Source: Pegea sp. RAD2-039 (Eukaryota; Chordata; Thaliacea; Salpida; Salpidae). From it: a DNA stretch of 64,000 bases. The translations under genes were made by a program, and so were the position numbers. The notes under the pieces were generated by a model. That model had not been told where the DNA came from. It ran no database searches and worked only from the letters and a program-made list of their open reading frames with translations. This document shows, piece after piece, positions 40,101 through 51,000 of this stretch. The DNA is taken from assembly GCA_034620365.1 (NCBI GenBank), contig JAQGEQ010000043.1, forward strand, positions 1,426,001 to 1,490,000, read 5' to 3'. Position 1 is the first letter of the stretch, and every line of letters starts with the position of its first letter.

Positions 40101-40291
40101 TATCAAACATGTAGAATCAAAATAATTAATAGAAATAAAACAAACTTAGTTTAAAGATTTTAGGCTTTTTTTGTTAAAATAAAACAATCTTTCAGACTTA
40201 CTTCATTCAATGGAGCACTAATCAACTCTTCCTGAAAGTCTTTATTGATATTGGCACCTGACTGAGTATTATTCTTTTTATTTTTAGTCAT
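16185..40291 (-). CDS. SPAG17: SPAG17 (PF6), central-apparatus protein of motile cilia
   Basis: Projection protein of the C1 central-pair microtubule of 9+2 axonemes (Chlamydomonas PF6). I traced about 43 exons with compatible phases from the ATG at 40291 to a stop at 16185, about 2,350 aa (human about 2,220). Landmarks in order: HYVLISGFRQLQILPILENI (38343-38552); SVPLILHCMLEQ (37487-37644); ADRAFRQFVFESM (35785-36023); SLHSNVGFRNFVEYVAPYIE across 34744-34898 and 33620-33819; a Lys/Ser-rich low-complexity part (33620 to 32638); LYPSDGG (32167-32234); MSDGTVIKVMPDGSTQV (24012-24193); EHEDGTRITKY (22279-22393); ICCEVCDLDGNLFQ (21772-21975); ERVVPPYFAS (19405-19679); and a C-terminal Ig/ASH-like block, VSFGILKEGEKYSFKAKLKN with PPPSTGIFVHFAP (17032-17172). 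The join of the last two exons (about 16610 and 16375) is unsettled. The largest intron contains another gene. An X-box lies upstream, fitting RFX control of ciliary genes. Confidence 0.95.
21002..21014 (+). promoter_or_regulatory. CTCF-like motif in a SPAG17 intron
   Basis: CCACTAGGGGGCG fits the bilaterian CTCF core (CCASYAGRKGGC) at every position. It lies in the intron between the SPAG17 exons 20751-20929 and 21046-21197. In such AT-rich DNA a chance match is unlikely, but binding is not shown. Weaker relatives lie at 22423-22435 and 46781-46794. Confidence 0.35.
22958..22974. repeat. perfect small inverted repeat (hairpin) in a SPAG17 intron
   Basis: AAGCGTC, three-base loop, GACGCTT: a 7-bp perfect stem that stands out as GC-rich in an AT-rich intron. 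No function can be assigned. A larger imperfect inverted repeat (AAAGCGGGTTGCT against AGCAAACCGCGCTTT) lies about 480 bp away, near 22458-22506. Confidence 0.4.
25822..27505 (+). CDS. secreted/GPI-anchored leucine-rich-repeat protein nested in SPAG17 intron
   Basis: Four exons, 25822-25950, 26182-26309, 26395-26575 and 26966-27505, give 978 nt (325 aa) in frame. Residues 1-20 form a signal peptide (MFRLVVIVCLTVMMVSVNGV). A cysteine-rich LRRNT follows (CDALQCPCDCY), then at least four LRRs of the LxxLxLxxNxI type (VSLQLAANQIEYL, LVTLRLNHNKITWL, LSLLYLQQNQIETI, LRTLDLSKNSLKRL), an LRRCT beginning NPWSCEKSEICAL, an acidic linker, and a hydrophobic end (FTFLLFSFLFSYNFSF) with no cytoplasmic tail, typical of a GPI signal. 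So it is probably a cell-surface adhesion or recognition protein; the partner is unknown and I cannot name an orthologue. It lies head-to-tail against SPAG17, wholly inside intron 24194-28394 on the other strand. Exon 2 has a tandem CAGCAG acceptor. An AATAAA occurs at 27561. Confidence 0.88.
27561..27566 (+). terminator. probable polyadenylation signal of the LRR gene
   Basis: AATAAA 56 nt after the stop of the nested LRR gene. Motif and position only. Confidence 0.45.
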
Positions 40292-43121
40292 TTTATATCA
40301 TAAAAAATGAAATATTGTATTATCTAAAATCAACAAAAGGAAAACTTTTGTATATCATATATTACCAAACATATCGTGGTGTTTACGTTTTACAGTTCAA
40401 ACAGTCTAGAGTCAAGCGTTTCCAGCGCAACGAGGTCTCAATTGCTAAGGGACATATTTGCTACATTACAGTAGTAAGTTAAAAAGAATCAAATAATTTA
40501 ATAAATTTGTTTAATGTTGCAGGATAATTTAAATTATTCTTTTTAATTTTAGTAGTTTTTTTAACTAAAGGTAAGAGAGAATTAGAGATAAGCCCAGAAC
40601 TCACAACATTCTATTAGATTAAAATAATGCTTTTTTATGTTAATTCATCATATCGACTCATATTATATTGTTATTATAATATTTTTCACAAGTTTTTCTT
40701 TGTTCCATACCCACCATCTAGTAAAAGTTATGATAGTTATTATAATATATCATCAATTATAAATAGCATAAAATCACCTAATTTAAACTATTGAAGCTTA
40801 CAAACTAAATCAGTTACTTGAATTTATTAATTTATGGAATAACACATGGCTGCTTATAACAAATGGTACGGATTTTATAGCAAACTCGACATGACTAACA
40901 ACATGACTACAAAAAAAAGCAAAAGAAAAAATTTTCAAATACCACAGTTTGACAGGAAAAATTAGAGAACAGCAAAGGTATAGATGTAACACAGTAAAGA
41001 ATTTGAATAAAAAACAAAGCAAACCATTAAAATGAAGAAAATGATGGTATAAAGTCAAAGTAAGCCTGTCAAAAAGATAAACATGAATATACAGAAGAAT
41101 TGAACTCCAACTTGAGTCTAGATTGAATCCATAGAATGGTAGACTTCAAAGAAAGTTGCAGATTAAATAAGTCAATACTGAAAAATTTATCATTTTCGGC
41201 AAAGAGTATTCAAATTTTAGAATCATTTAGAGTTGAAGAATCATCCAATATTTTACATGCTATTAAACTCTAAAATAGATTGCATAATTGGCGTAAATAC
41301 TGACGCTAATAACTTTGAACTGCTTTATATAGTATTTATAGTATTTGTATCTTTGAGCATTTACTTTAAGAATTGTTATTATTCACTAAGTCACTTGTAT
41401 CTGTTAGAAAGTTTCACTATAAATTAAGTCATCAGTTATGAATTTTTTCATTAATTCTCATCAAAGTATATAATTTTTTTGTTTAATATTTTATATGTAT
41501 TTCTTGAAAGTATCTTTTGACAGAAATGATAATGAATTGAATTTTATTCAATTATAAAAATATGCCAATAAAAAACAATAAATAAACAAATAAAACATTT
41601 ACTAACTTCAAGTTCGTAGCTTGAAAAGTGCATTTCTTTGCACTTTCTAATTCATTAAAAAAAATCAAAACATATTCGAAATTATGAGTATTATCAGTTT
41701 TTGATGCCTTTCTTATCACTTGAGATGCTTCCTTTTTGCTTAAGCAATTTTGAAACTTGAAAGGTTTTGTACTTTATTCTATTATTTTTCAGAAACCTTT
41801 CTTACTGTGTAATCAGTTTAACCTACTTGAATAACTACAGTGCATAAAATGTACATCTTTTCTAATAAAAATCTATCTTTAAGATCATTTTGTTAAAGAC
41901 TTTTTGCAGCTAACATTTAATTAACAGCTAGTTAAATCATTATACAAACAGCCTTTTAACCAAAATCCATATAAACTTTTTATTATTAGATTCTTCAAAA
42001 CTTTGTACTGATTATTTGAAACTGGTTAAACATTCAGACATCGATTAGAAATATTAGATAAGACGAGTTTAAGTGATAGTTTTAAAAGCTTTTGCTGTAA
42101 GAAGTCATCTATTATTAAGCTCTATTTTAAAATGCTAAAACATTTTAAACTAAAACAATTACTATCAGCTTTTTATTTTCAATTTAAATCTTTTTAAAAC
42201 ATCACTAGATACAATCAAATAATTAATGTAACTCTAATGATGTCGTGCAAGTCTTTCAGAACAAGATGACCTTTATGAAAATTTTATGAAACTTATTTAA
42301 AAGCAATACATCAACAACTATTTCAGCAGATATCTATTTGAGTTCGAATAAATTCGAAAAACTCAAAAAACCATTAATGTGGAAATAGTGTTGAAGGTTT
42401 TTAAACTTTTATTTGAAACTAAAACTAATTTACATACACTCGTACATAGACTACAGCAAAGTAGTCATGAATCTTAACTACTAAAAACAGAAAATTACTA
42501 AAACTTTGGCAAAACTTTTGCACAATATTCAGTTGCAATAAAAATAGCAACAATGCATCAATTTCCTTAGAAAAAAAATTGTTAACTTTACATAACTTGT
42601 TGATTAAATTTGGACAAATTGTTATTTTTATAACTGCCTGTTTTGAACCTTTGAAACATGTTTATTTCTTCTTAAAGATTGCTGTAACTCATTCATACAA
42701 AGTAATCAGATTCCAAAGAGTTAAATAAAAACACATTTCATCAATTTAAAGATATTTAATGCTTCACAATTTTTTTAGTGGAAAGTTTTAGATGAGAAAA
42801 CAGTTTTGCTTCGTTTTTCATTCGGTATATTAATGTATAAATTCCTGGTAAGTAACAAAAACTAAAATAAAATTTTGCAACTAAATAAACGAAGCTTCAG
42901 AGTAGAAATCAGAGAAACAAGTTTATAATAGAGCTTACTTAAAAAGACAAACTTTAATTTATATGAGATTCAAAATCTAAGAAAATTATTCTTTTATGAA
43001 GCCCAAAGGATAAATTTAAATATGTTTAAAATTATAACCATAGTTCAAGGAAAATATCAATAAAAAAAAAACAACTATTATCTAAAATATATTTGAAGAA
43101 GCATGTCAAGAAACATCCTTT
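40292..43121. other. intergenic region upstream of SPAG17 and downstream of SSR2
   Basis: About 2.8 kb of AT-rich sequence. Next to SPAG17 it carries the X-box-like site at 40418-40431 and is therefore likely to hold the SPAG17 promoter. The longest reading frames here (40810-41058 minus, 41233-41427 plus) look like chance frames: they are poor in charged residues and have no splice or family context. The rest is featureless to me. Confidence 0.55.
40418..40431 (+). promoter_or_regulatory. RFX X-box-like site upstream of SPAG17
   Basis: GTTTCCAGCGCAAC is an imperfect palindrome of the X-box type (consensus GTTNCC AT GGNAAC). The left half is perfect and the right half differs at one position; the central dinucleotide is AG instead of AT. 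It is 127 bp upstream of the SPAG17 ATG, in the range where RFX sites of ciliary genes usually lie, and in a locally GC-richer patch. RFX factors drive motile-cilium genes in animals, so gene identity and site support each other. Confidence 0.5.
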
Positions 43122-44185
43122 TCAGTGCTTCTTCTTTAAGCTGTAAGCACTGTATTTGCTCTTGCTCATGTAGTACAAAATGTAAGGAAGAAGAACTGAA
43201 GGACAAGACCAGATAGCAAACAAAATCCATTCAACCTATAAATCATTAAACAATTAAAACATTAATTATGATGATGTATTTTAGTGAGGTATATTGACAG
43301 TCTTTGATTTTATGAACTTATTTTAGCAGACAATTTAGAAGAATTGGCATGCATGTTATCTTTGCCCTCGTACAGTTTTATGATTAATTATAATAATTTT
43401 ATTATAAGTACAAATAAATCATGACTTACTACATGAGAAGCATAAAGTCGTTTATATTCTTTGGTAGAAATAATGTTGAGTTCACCTAATTCATCACTAA
43501 AACCAAGCTGTAAAATATTGCAAATTTAAAACATGCCAACCATATAACAAACAGGTGACATTTATCTAATATGTTAAACAAATATACAACCAAATCATTA
43601 AATTCATATTAAAATCATTATTTAACAAAAGACTTAAAAAGCATAATTGGAAATTATTGAACGTACAGTTGGCTCAGCTCCTTCAGTTGAGATATATTGA
43701 ACTACAGCAGAAGTAAAGTTAAAGGGCGAAGCTTTCAAAGGTTGCACCACTACAGTGTGGCTGACATTCGAATTAACACTGATACGCTGCCATTTGGCAC
43801 TGCTTGAACCAGAAACAACTTCAAAATCATTTTCATGAAAGTCTGAATCAACTAGTTCCACATCAAAAGCAGGTCTACAAATGAAAATTACATAAAATGT
43901 AGATAACAAGTTTATTTTTAACAATTTATATTAATCATCTAGCTAACTTCTGTCATTGTTACATAATGTTATGAAAAATTAAATGACATATTAAATAAAA
44001 AACTTGAAAACAATAACTGACCCGTCGCCAATATTGAAGAGTGTATATTCAACTGAAAGATCTTTTCCTTCTGTTAATACTTTATCAACAACTTCTTTGA
44101 TAACAATAATTTTAGCTCCTCCATCTTCTGCTATGACACAATTACTTACAAAAGTCAATAGGGCCAAATAAAAGAAAAATTTCAT
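43122..44185 (-). CDS. SSR2: TRAP-beta, translocon-associated protein subunit (SSR2)
   Basis: Single-pass ER membrane subunit of the TRAP complex beside the Sec61 channel; helps insertion and translocation of some signal peptides. Four exons, 44022-44185, 43667-43874, 43433-43507 and 43122-43235, give 561 nt and 186 aa (human 183). Signal peptide at residues 1-19 (MKFFFYLALLTFVSNCVIA). The luminal Ig-like domain has the hallmark LSVEYTLFNIGDGPAFDVEL, and the glycosylation-site block NVSHTVVVQPLKASPFNFTS with two N-glycosylation sequons (NVS, NFT), as in mammals. The transmembrane segment is near WILFAIWSCPSVLLPYILYY, with a short Lys-rich cytosolic tail (KSKYSAYSLKKKH). The start is the first ATG before the signal peptide. 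Confidence 0.97.
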
Positions 44186-44862
44186 TTTTATGATACTTTT
44201 AACAAATGGAACTATCAACTTCTTGATCTATACACAAAAGAGTATTTAGATGATGAAAACATTGATTGTGTCAAAGTCAAAACAGTTTTTGTATATGTAT
44301 AAAAGATCAACAAAAAAAAATAACTTTGATAAAAAAATGTGCTTATTACAAAATGAAAATGTTGGTAACAATGAAAATACAAAAGCAGAAATCGACAAAT
44401 AATGATTTCATGTTGACAATCTCTATTAAATGAAATAAAAAAATTGTTTAAAAAAGCATCAGTGAAAGAGTTTATTGCAAAGAGAAAACTTGAGATATCT
44501 TTAGTAAACAACTTTTCTAAAATTCATATTATTATTCATTCTATTATTCAAAATAATTATTCATAAAATTATCTTTAAAATTACTATTATAATTGAAATG
44601 TTGTTGAGAAATTAGAAAGTTTTTAGCTTCCATCATTATAACAAATAACTGATTAAAAAATTATTTAAAAGTTTAAAGATGATAGAAGAATGAAAAAAAT
44701 TAAATAATAATTTCAGAGATTACAACTTCTTCTTTTGTAGCAAGATTTTTTTAAATGTATTACAGAACAAAAATGAAAAACACACAAGTTTTTAATTATA
44801 GATTATGCAAATATACAAACATAAAACTTGTTTTGTTGATTTTTAACAAATGAGCATGCTAC
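44186..44862. other. spacer between ceramidase and SSR2
   Basis: About 680 bp that must hold the 3' UTR of the ceramidase gene and the promoter of SSR2, both on the minus strand. It is AT-rich without recognisable motifs; the reading frame at 44215-44511 is Phe/Tyr/Ser-rich and looks like chance. Confidence 0.5.
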
Positions 44863-45684
44863 TTATAAAGTTTTTATAGACTTAACAGAAGTTACTAGCA
44901 ATGATACATAAGGTATTCCAAACCATTCATTACTATCATTTGGCCAAAAACAAAGTTTAGGACCTTGCTCAGGGCATTCATGACAGGCATAAAAATATGC
45001 ATAACAAACACAAGCCATGTATGCTCCAAGAAATATAAAAATATGCCAAATACAATGTAGGTACTGGAAATGAATTTGATTACAAAAGAACCTATCTATC
45101 ACCCAACAGCCAACTGCTATAAAAACCCATACAGCTGACATAACACCAACTTTAAAAACTCTAGGACATTTACATTTCTTTAATTCAGATACTAATAATC
45201 CCACTCCAGGTATCCCAAATGAAAACAAGAGTAAGTGATTTACTTCTGGTTTTACAAATGCCAATCCAGTAGCAAATATTGCACATAAGGTTAAAAGAAG
45301 GTGAAATCTTCTTCTGTCATCTTTAAAAAATTTTGGCAGATACAAATTAGGAACCCAATTAGCCAAAGCAGCTAAACAGACATATAATATTGCCACTTCA
45401 TCAATCAATTGACCCACTAAACTCAAAGTTGAATGAAAATAAACAGATCCTAATCCGACAATTATCAACAAAATCCAAACTACATTAACACTTGAGCACA
45501 CCTGCCTTTGATACTGTTTAAAAAGATATATCAAAATTGGAGGAATCACAAAAAATATTGAGTTACTAATTGTGTTCCAAAACTCAGCAATAATTGGAAC
45601 AATAGTATAGTTAGATTCACACCAATCAACTTGCGAGGACATTGGAAGAAAATCCTCCCATGAGCTACTAATTGCCATCACCAA
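44863..45684 (-). CDS. alkaline ceramidase (ACER family), intronless
   Basis: Seven-pass ER/Golgi enzyme that hydrolyses ceramide to sphingosine and fatty acid. A single open frame of 273 aa. The N-terminal calcium-site pattern is present (DWCESNY with D20, W21, E23, N25, and E34 in AEFWNTISN), and so are the catalytic zinc ligands: S80 and H84 in GSVYFHSTLS, D95 in GQLIDE, H210 and H214 in YLHCIWH. Other family blocks are NDRGRF-like KDDRRRF, LAFVKPEVN, VGCWVIDRFFC, CPEQGPKLCFWPN and IPYVSLL. Resemblance is to ACER1/ACER2 rather than ACER3, closest to ACER2 in my memory, but paralogue assignment is not firm. Unlike every other gene here it has no intron in the coding region, so it may be an old retrocopy that kept function; all catalytic residues are intact. 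Confidence 0.95.
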   Translation of the reverse strand: MVMAISSSWEDFLPMSSQVDWCESNYTIVPIIAEFWNTISNSIFFVIPPILIYLFKQYQRQVCSSVNVVWILLIIVGLGSVYFHSTLSLVGQLIDEVAILYVCLAALANWVPNLYLPKFFKDDRRRFHLLLTLCAIFATGLAFVKPEVNHLLLFSFGIPGVGLLVSELKKCKCPRVFKVGVMSAVWVFIAVGCWVIDRFFCNQIHFQYLHCIWHIFIFLGAYMACVCYAYFYACHECPEQGPKLCFWPNDSNEWFGIPYVSLLVTSVKSIKTL

Positions 45685-48060
45685 GCAAACTTTAAAATTA
45701 AATCAAGAAATAAAATATTTCAACAAATGAATGGAAAACTGAAATTCTTATTTTTCCTAAAATTTAAATTAAATTATTAAATATTTTAATCCAATAAACA
45801 GTTTAAGTAAATATTATGTTGGTTTTATTTAAACAGCTACTTAAAATAGTCACTTAATGAACAATATAATAATTCACAAATAATTAATATTAAGTCCAAC
45901 AAAAATAAGTTCTAATAATATAAAAACATTAACAACTGTTTTTATAAATGGTTCATTCACAATTAAATGAAATAGTTTGAAATAAGAAATCTACGTGATC
46001 ATATTCATAAAATTAATCAAATGATGTCTGAAAATGATATGTAATTAACAAACTTTAACCAACACTATAGTATTTTAGGATTTTCACTTGAAGTTTTCCT
46101 ATAGAATAGAGGGTGTTATAAAAGCTTAAAAAAATAAATTATTCAAAGACATTAAACAATAATATTTAAATATATTTGAATAAGATATAATAAATCATAA
46201 CTAAGATATAATTAACTAGTTAAATAATAATAAAACTTATAGGAATAATATGTATGAGATAATTCAAAATAATATTCTATATAAAAACATTTTCAACGTC
46301 ATGTTGAATATAAGACTTCCTACAATTGTACAAAAAGTAAATAGAAAAATTACAATATCAGATGAATATTCTGAATAGTTGATTACACATAATTAGTCAC
46401 CTTTCATATAAAAAAATATTATCATGAGATCAATAAAACATGACTATCACTTCAAGATAATAGAGCGAACTAAGTATAAAAAAATTATGCAGAAACATAT
46501 GTGCCACGGAGAGTAAATAAAGCGATGTTTCTTTTAAAAACTATCTGACCTACAAGCGGAAAACTTAATATTACGTTATTATTATAAATATAACTTCAAA
46601 AAGGAATTTTAAAAAATTATAAGAAATCTTTAATTTATTTAAAAAAGATTCTAATAAAAATTTAGTCTTTACTAATAATATTAAATGGCTTGTAAATGTA
46701 CCGCATTAGGACAAATTAGCTAGCAAGATAAATAGGGTTGCCACATCATTAATCTAGTAGACGTACCTAAAGCGTAATCGCTACTTGAGGGCGCTAAGAT
46801 CAAATATCTACATTATATACTATTACATACATTATTATTATTATACATTATATACAATATCTACTATATATATTTATTTAGCTTGACAAAAAAGTGGATG
46901 TAAAAATGGTATCGACAAATCAGAGTGTAAGCCGTCTTGATGCCTTTTTGCAGTAATAGCAATTACATCATATAGAAAAAGATATAAGATAAAACAAGAA
47001 AAATAGTAGACTTCTGTATAAACTATTTTATTTTATAAAGTTTTCATTGATAACTGTTATCATAAAACTTTGATATGATAAATTTATAAGAAACTAATTA
47101 TTATATATTGCATTAGCAAAATAGTAATTGCTAATTTCAAAAACTATGGTTTGATATTTTTAAAATCATTTTTCAACAAGCTATCATATTTTAACTGATA
47201 CTTCTTAAATTTAACTTATTTTATTTATTTATATATTTTATATTATTATTAATTATTAATATTATTATTATTGATATTTATATATTTTATATATATATTT
47301 TAAATGAAACTATTCATTTTTTTATAAAAGGTCCTTCGTTATCTTATTTACATCATTAGATAACAGCTTGTTATACATATTTCATATACGATTTTATATT
47401 TTTAGCTACTATTCTAGAAGTTTCGATTAAATCTGTGACAATGAAATTTAAAACAAATCCTTTAATTGAAACCTTATAAAAACATTACCCAGTAAAGTTG
47501 ACATATTTTTTTGGTTGCTAGTACCAACAAAGTGTGATTAAATAATCTTACACTTAACATTTAGCCAAGCCTTGCTAAGCTTGTTCTTAATCTTCATAAG
47601 GCATAGCTGGCTACATTATTATTAAATTTCTACTTTAAAAAGAGTTGTCTAGTTAAATAAATGCCCAAAATTTAATATTAGAATATTTGTAGTAACTGTT
47701 TATATACTATTGAAAATTATTTGATCAATCTATAGCTTAAACTTTTTTAACAGTTTGATTTTAGTAAGGATATATACAAATTTTCCATTTAAAATTTTCT
47801 GATTCACAAAGGCATTCATTAATTTGAAATTTACTTTCATACAGTCATCTAAATTTAAAAAATATGATCTTACTATTAATTAATCATTAAACTATTGGTT
47901 AAAGCTATTAGCTATAACAAATGAACGGTTGGTAGTAATAAACAGTTGAAAAAAAAGGTATAGTTTTTGCAATCTTAGTTTAAATTTTATATGAACTTAA
48001 ATTTTTGTTTGGAATGATTTATATTAAACAAATGTTTACTAAAAAATTTTACAACTTAAA
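45685..48060. other. intergenic region between ceramidase and SLC5A genes
   Basis: About 2.4 kb, extremely AT-rich, with simple TA/ATT tracts near 46800-46880 and 47210-47310. A GC-richer island at about 46735-46800 contains CTACTTGAGGGCGC, which is two bases from a CTCF-type core. No coding exon is seen. Confidence 0.5.
47215..47305. repeat. low-complexity ATT/TA tract
   Basis: About 90 bp of almost pure A and T with repeated TTATTA and TATATA units. Simple-sequence DNA with no further features. Confidence 0.7.
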
Positions 48061-51000
48061 TCACTCAATAAGCTCATGATCGAATTCAATTTTCTTTTTG
48101 ATAGAGGAATTTTGATTGGTAGTCAATCTTGTAGTTAATTCCATTTCAGTAAGTTTTTCATCATCTTCATCAGGTACACCACAGCGGAAAAATGTTTGTA
48201 CACTTTTTGGACAGTAAATATTGCTGATAAGAGGGCTAAAAAGTTTTGGTTTCATTTTTCTTGGATCATTAGGATCTAAAAATAAAAAAAGTGTATGAAA
48301 ATGGTAGAAAGCTTACTCAAACTTTATTTATTAATTCAATTACAGCCACATCATAAACAACAATATTAGCAATATAAATCTTTTTAAAACTACTATTGAT
48401 CGAAAATTGGAATTACTCTTTGATATAATCTTTTTATATAAAGATGTTGATAACAATATACGGCAAATTAATAATAATAAACATTTTTAAATACACTGAT
48501 GAAAAGATATCCTGATTAAACGTTTTTATTTTGCAATAAGAAGAGTTTTCTATTTCTTTATATCAAAAAAGTAAATAGTTTTTAAATAAATCTGTATTAA
48601 GCGATGACATAGAAAGACAAAACATTTAATAAACACTTTCGAAATTTGCAAAAAATTATAAACAACATTAGCTGCTATTATGTTTTTATCATTCTTCATA
48701 CATACTTGTAAGCATTGATACTATTAATCCTACAACAACTGTAAATACTAGTCCAATACAGCTAAGATACATAAACGAAATCGAATATACTTGATTGTAG
48801 CTTTTCCTGTAATAGCAATTAGTTTATCACTTAGATTTTTAAAAGGAATTCTTTGAAACAAGTTTTTTCGGAAAAATGGCAGTAATCTTTATGCGCAAAA
48901 GCATAATTTTCTTATCTTAAACATTTTAATATTTATTTTTAAAAAATTTAAAAACACCATTTTGATAGTAAGTTAATTTTATTTAAGATTTATTAAAATA
49001 CTTACGTTATTAAATCTGTAGTAGTTGTAAAAGCAGGTGATGTTGAATGGTCATTAGAAGCAGTCGAGAATGGAGAAAATGTTGAGTTTAAGATTTCACA
49101 ATGATCAATTGATAGAGGTAATCGTCTTATACTTGCTGGGTCTTTTTCAGCAAACAAACCACCAATAGATATCCAACCAGTAAATGATATACCAGTAAGT
49201 AATCCTACCAATGCACCCTGATAATGAAACAATGAAAAAATTAATCACAGAATAATCAGCTAAAAAAGTTGTATTATGAAAATACCTTTGTGTTGGCCCA
49301 CGGGAAAAATAGTCCTAGAGTGAAAACACCCAAGGTTGGACCACCAAAGGTTCCTCGAATCTTCAATATCAGTGATAAAATTGTATCTGCTGCAAATGAT
49401 GCAGCATATGCTAATCCAGCAGACATAGTGCCGATAATCAAAGCTGGAAAGTAATAATTTCTCTTATCATTACGTTTCTTGTAACAAGCTGCTTATATAA
49501 TTATTTTTATCACTCAAAAGAGATACTTAAATAAGTTTTATTAATGTTTGTTGAATATCAAAAGGTATATCGAAATTAATTTTGCTCCAACTTATATACC
49601 AACAGTACAATGTAGATAACAACTACTAAAATAAAAAGTTTTTAAAAACTTTACAATAAATACCTAAATTTGATATCAGAAGAATAAGCTGAGAAGACTA
49701 TTAGAAATTCCAAGTGATTTAAGTAAAAAAGTTGAAAGTTAAGTAGATGAGTTTTTATCAGTTTACAAATAAACTTATTTTAAGTATAAGCTTTTTAGAT
49801 AAAACTGTAAATTCTCAAAATTCAAAGTTTATCAGACCAGTTATGTATGTAAAATTTGTAAAATAGGAGTTGTTTTAATTACTATTTTAATACCGTTACC
49901 AAATTCAAATGTACCACAATGCTCAAAGTGTCTCTGATTAAGATCTATTGGTAAAAGCTTTAGTCTTTCAATTCAAAGACTTCAAGATAGCAAAACCATG
50001 ATGTTTACCTACAGACTAAAAACTAGGCAGACTCTTTTAGTAGTAAATTGTCAATGAATCCTTAGATACAAATGGATTGAACTTATTTTAAGTTACGAAT
50101 AAGTTAAAAAGACTTTCACTGTGAGCCAGAAAACTGCGTACACAAAATACTAACACTGCTACTAGTTTAGAAATAGAGAAAACATTAACTTGGCAGTGAC
50201 AACGACAAACACGATAAATTAATTAATTAGGTCGTCACTAATAATTTATACAAAAAACTGAATTGCTTTGTATTTTACATACATATATAAAAACTGATTC
50301 GCACTTTTTCTTTCTCCCCCATATCAGTTTTAATCGGCAAAATAAAGTCTTCTAGAATGATAGCTGAAGCAGAATTGATACTAGATGACACTGAACTAGA
50401 AAGAAATAATTGACGGCTAAAATTTATCATAAACTTTGTTAGAACATGAAGTTTTACCTCATAGTGCCACTATAAGCGGCTGACACAAATAATCCGGCCA
50501 AACCAGGTAAGTTGGAAAATATATCTGTGACCAAATAAGGAATAATTTGATCAGGTTTGCTGATTAAGCCTTGTTTGATAGGATCACATCCTTCATAATA
50601 AGCATATGCAGCACATCCAGTAAAGATTGTAATCGATGATAGAATAAACTTTGGGATAATTGATATTAAGGCTGCTCTGATAAAAGTTGTAGAATGATAT
50701 GAACCTTGTTTTAGTAAACAAAGAGTTGTATTTATGTAAATTATTATAATTGATCAATAATTTCTATTTTTTACTCATTTCAAGTTCTTTGACTAAACGA
50801 TTATGTTAAATAGGTTTTAAATCTATTCACTTTCTGGCATCTTTGATGCTTTTGCATGAAGCATATCGTTGACTAATTGATTGACTGCAACAAGAAGTTG
50901 TGGCTTGTGTTATGCTTGTTCCAATCATAATAGTCCAAAATGTGGTTCTAATTCTTGGATTAGGATCAAATCTATATTGATAATTTTGATTATAATTTGT

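Noticed and set aside
40810-41427. Two short frames between SPAG17 and SSR2
   Set aside because: Composition is dominated by Phe, Leu, Ser and Asn as expected of chance frames in AT-rich DNA, with no splice context.
49269-49454. Plus-strand frame starting MYYENTF
   Set aside because: It is antisense to an SLC5A exon encoding the conserved GGPTLGVFTLG helix.
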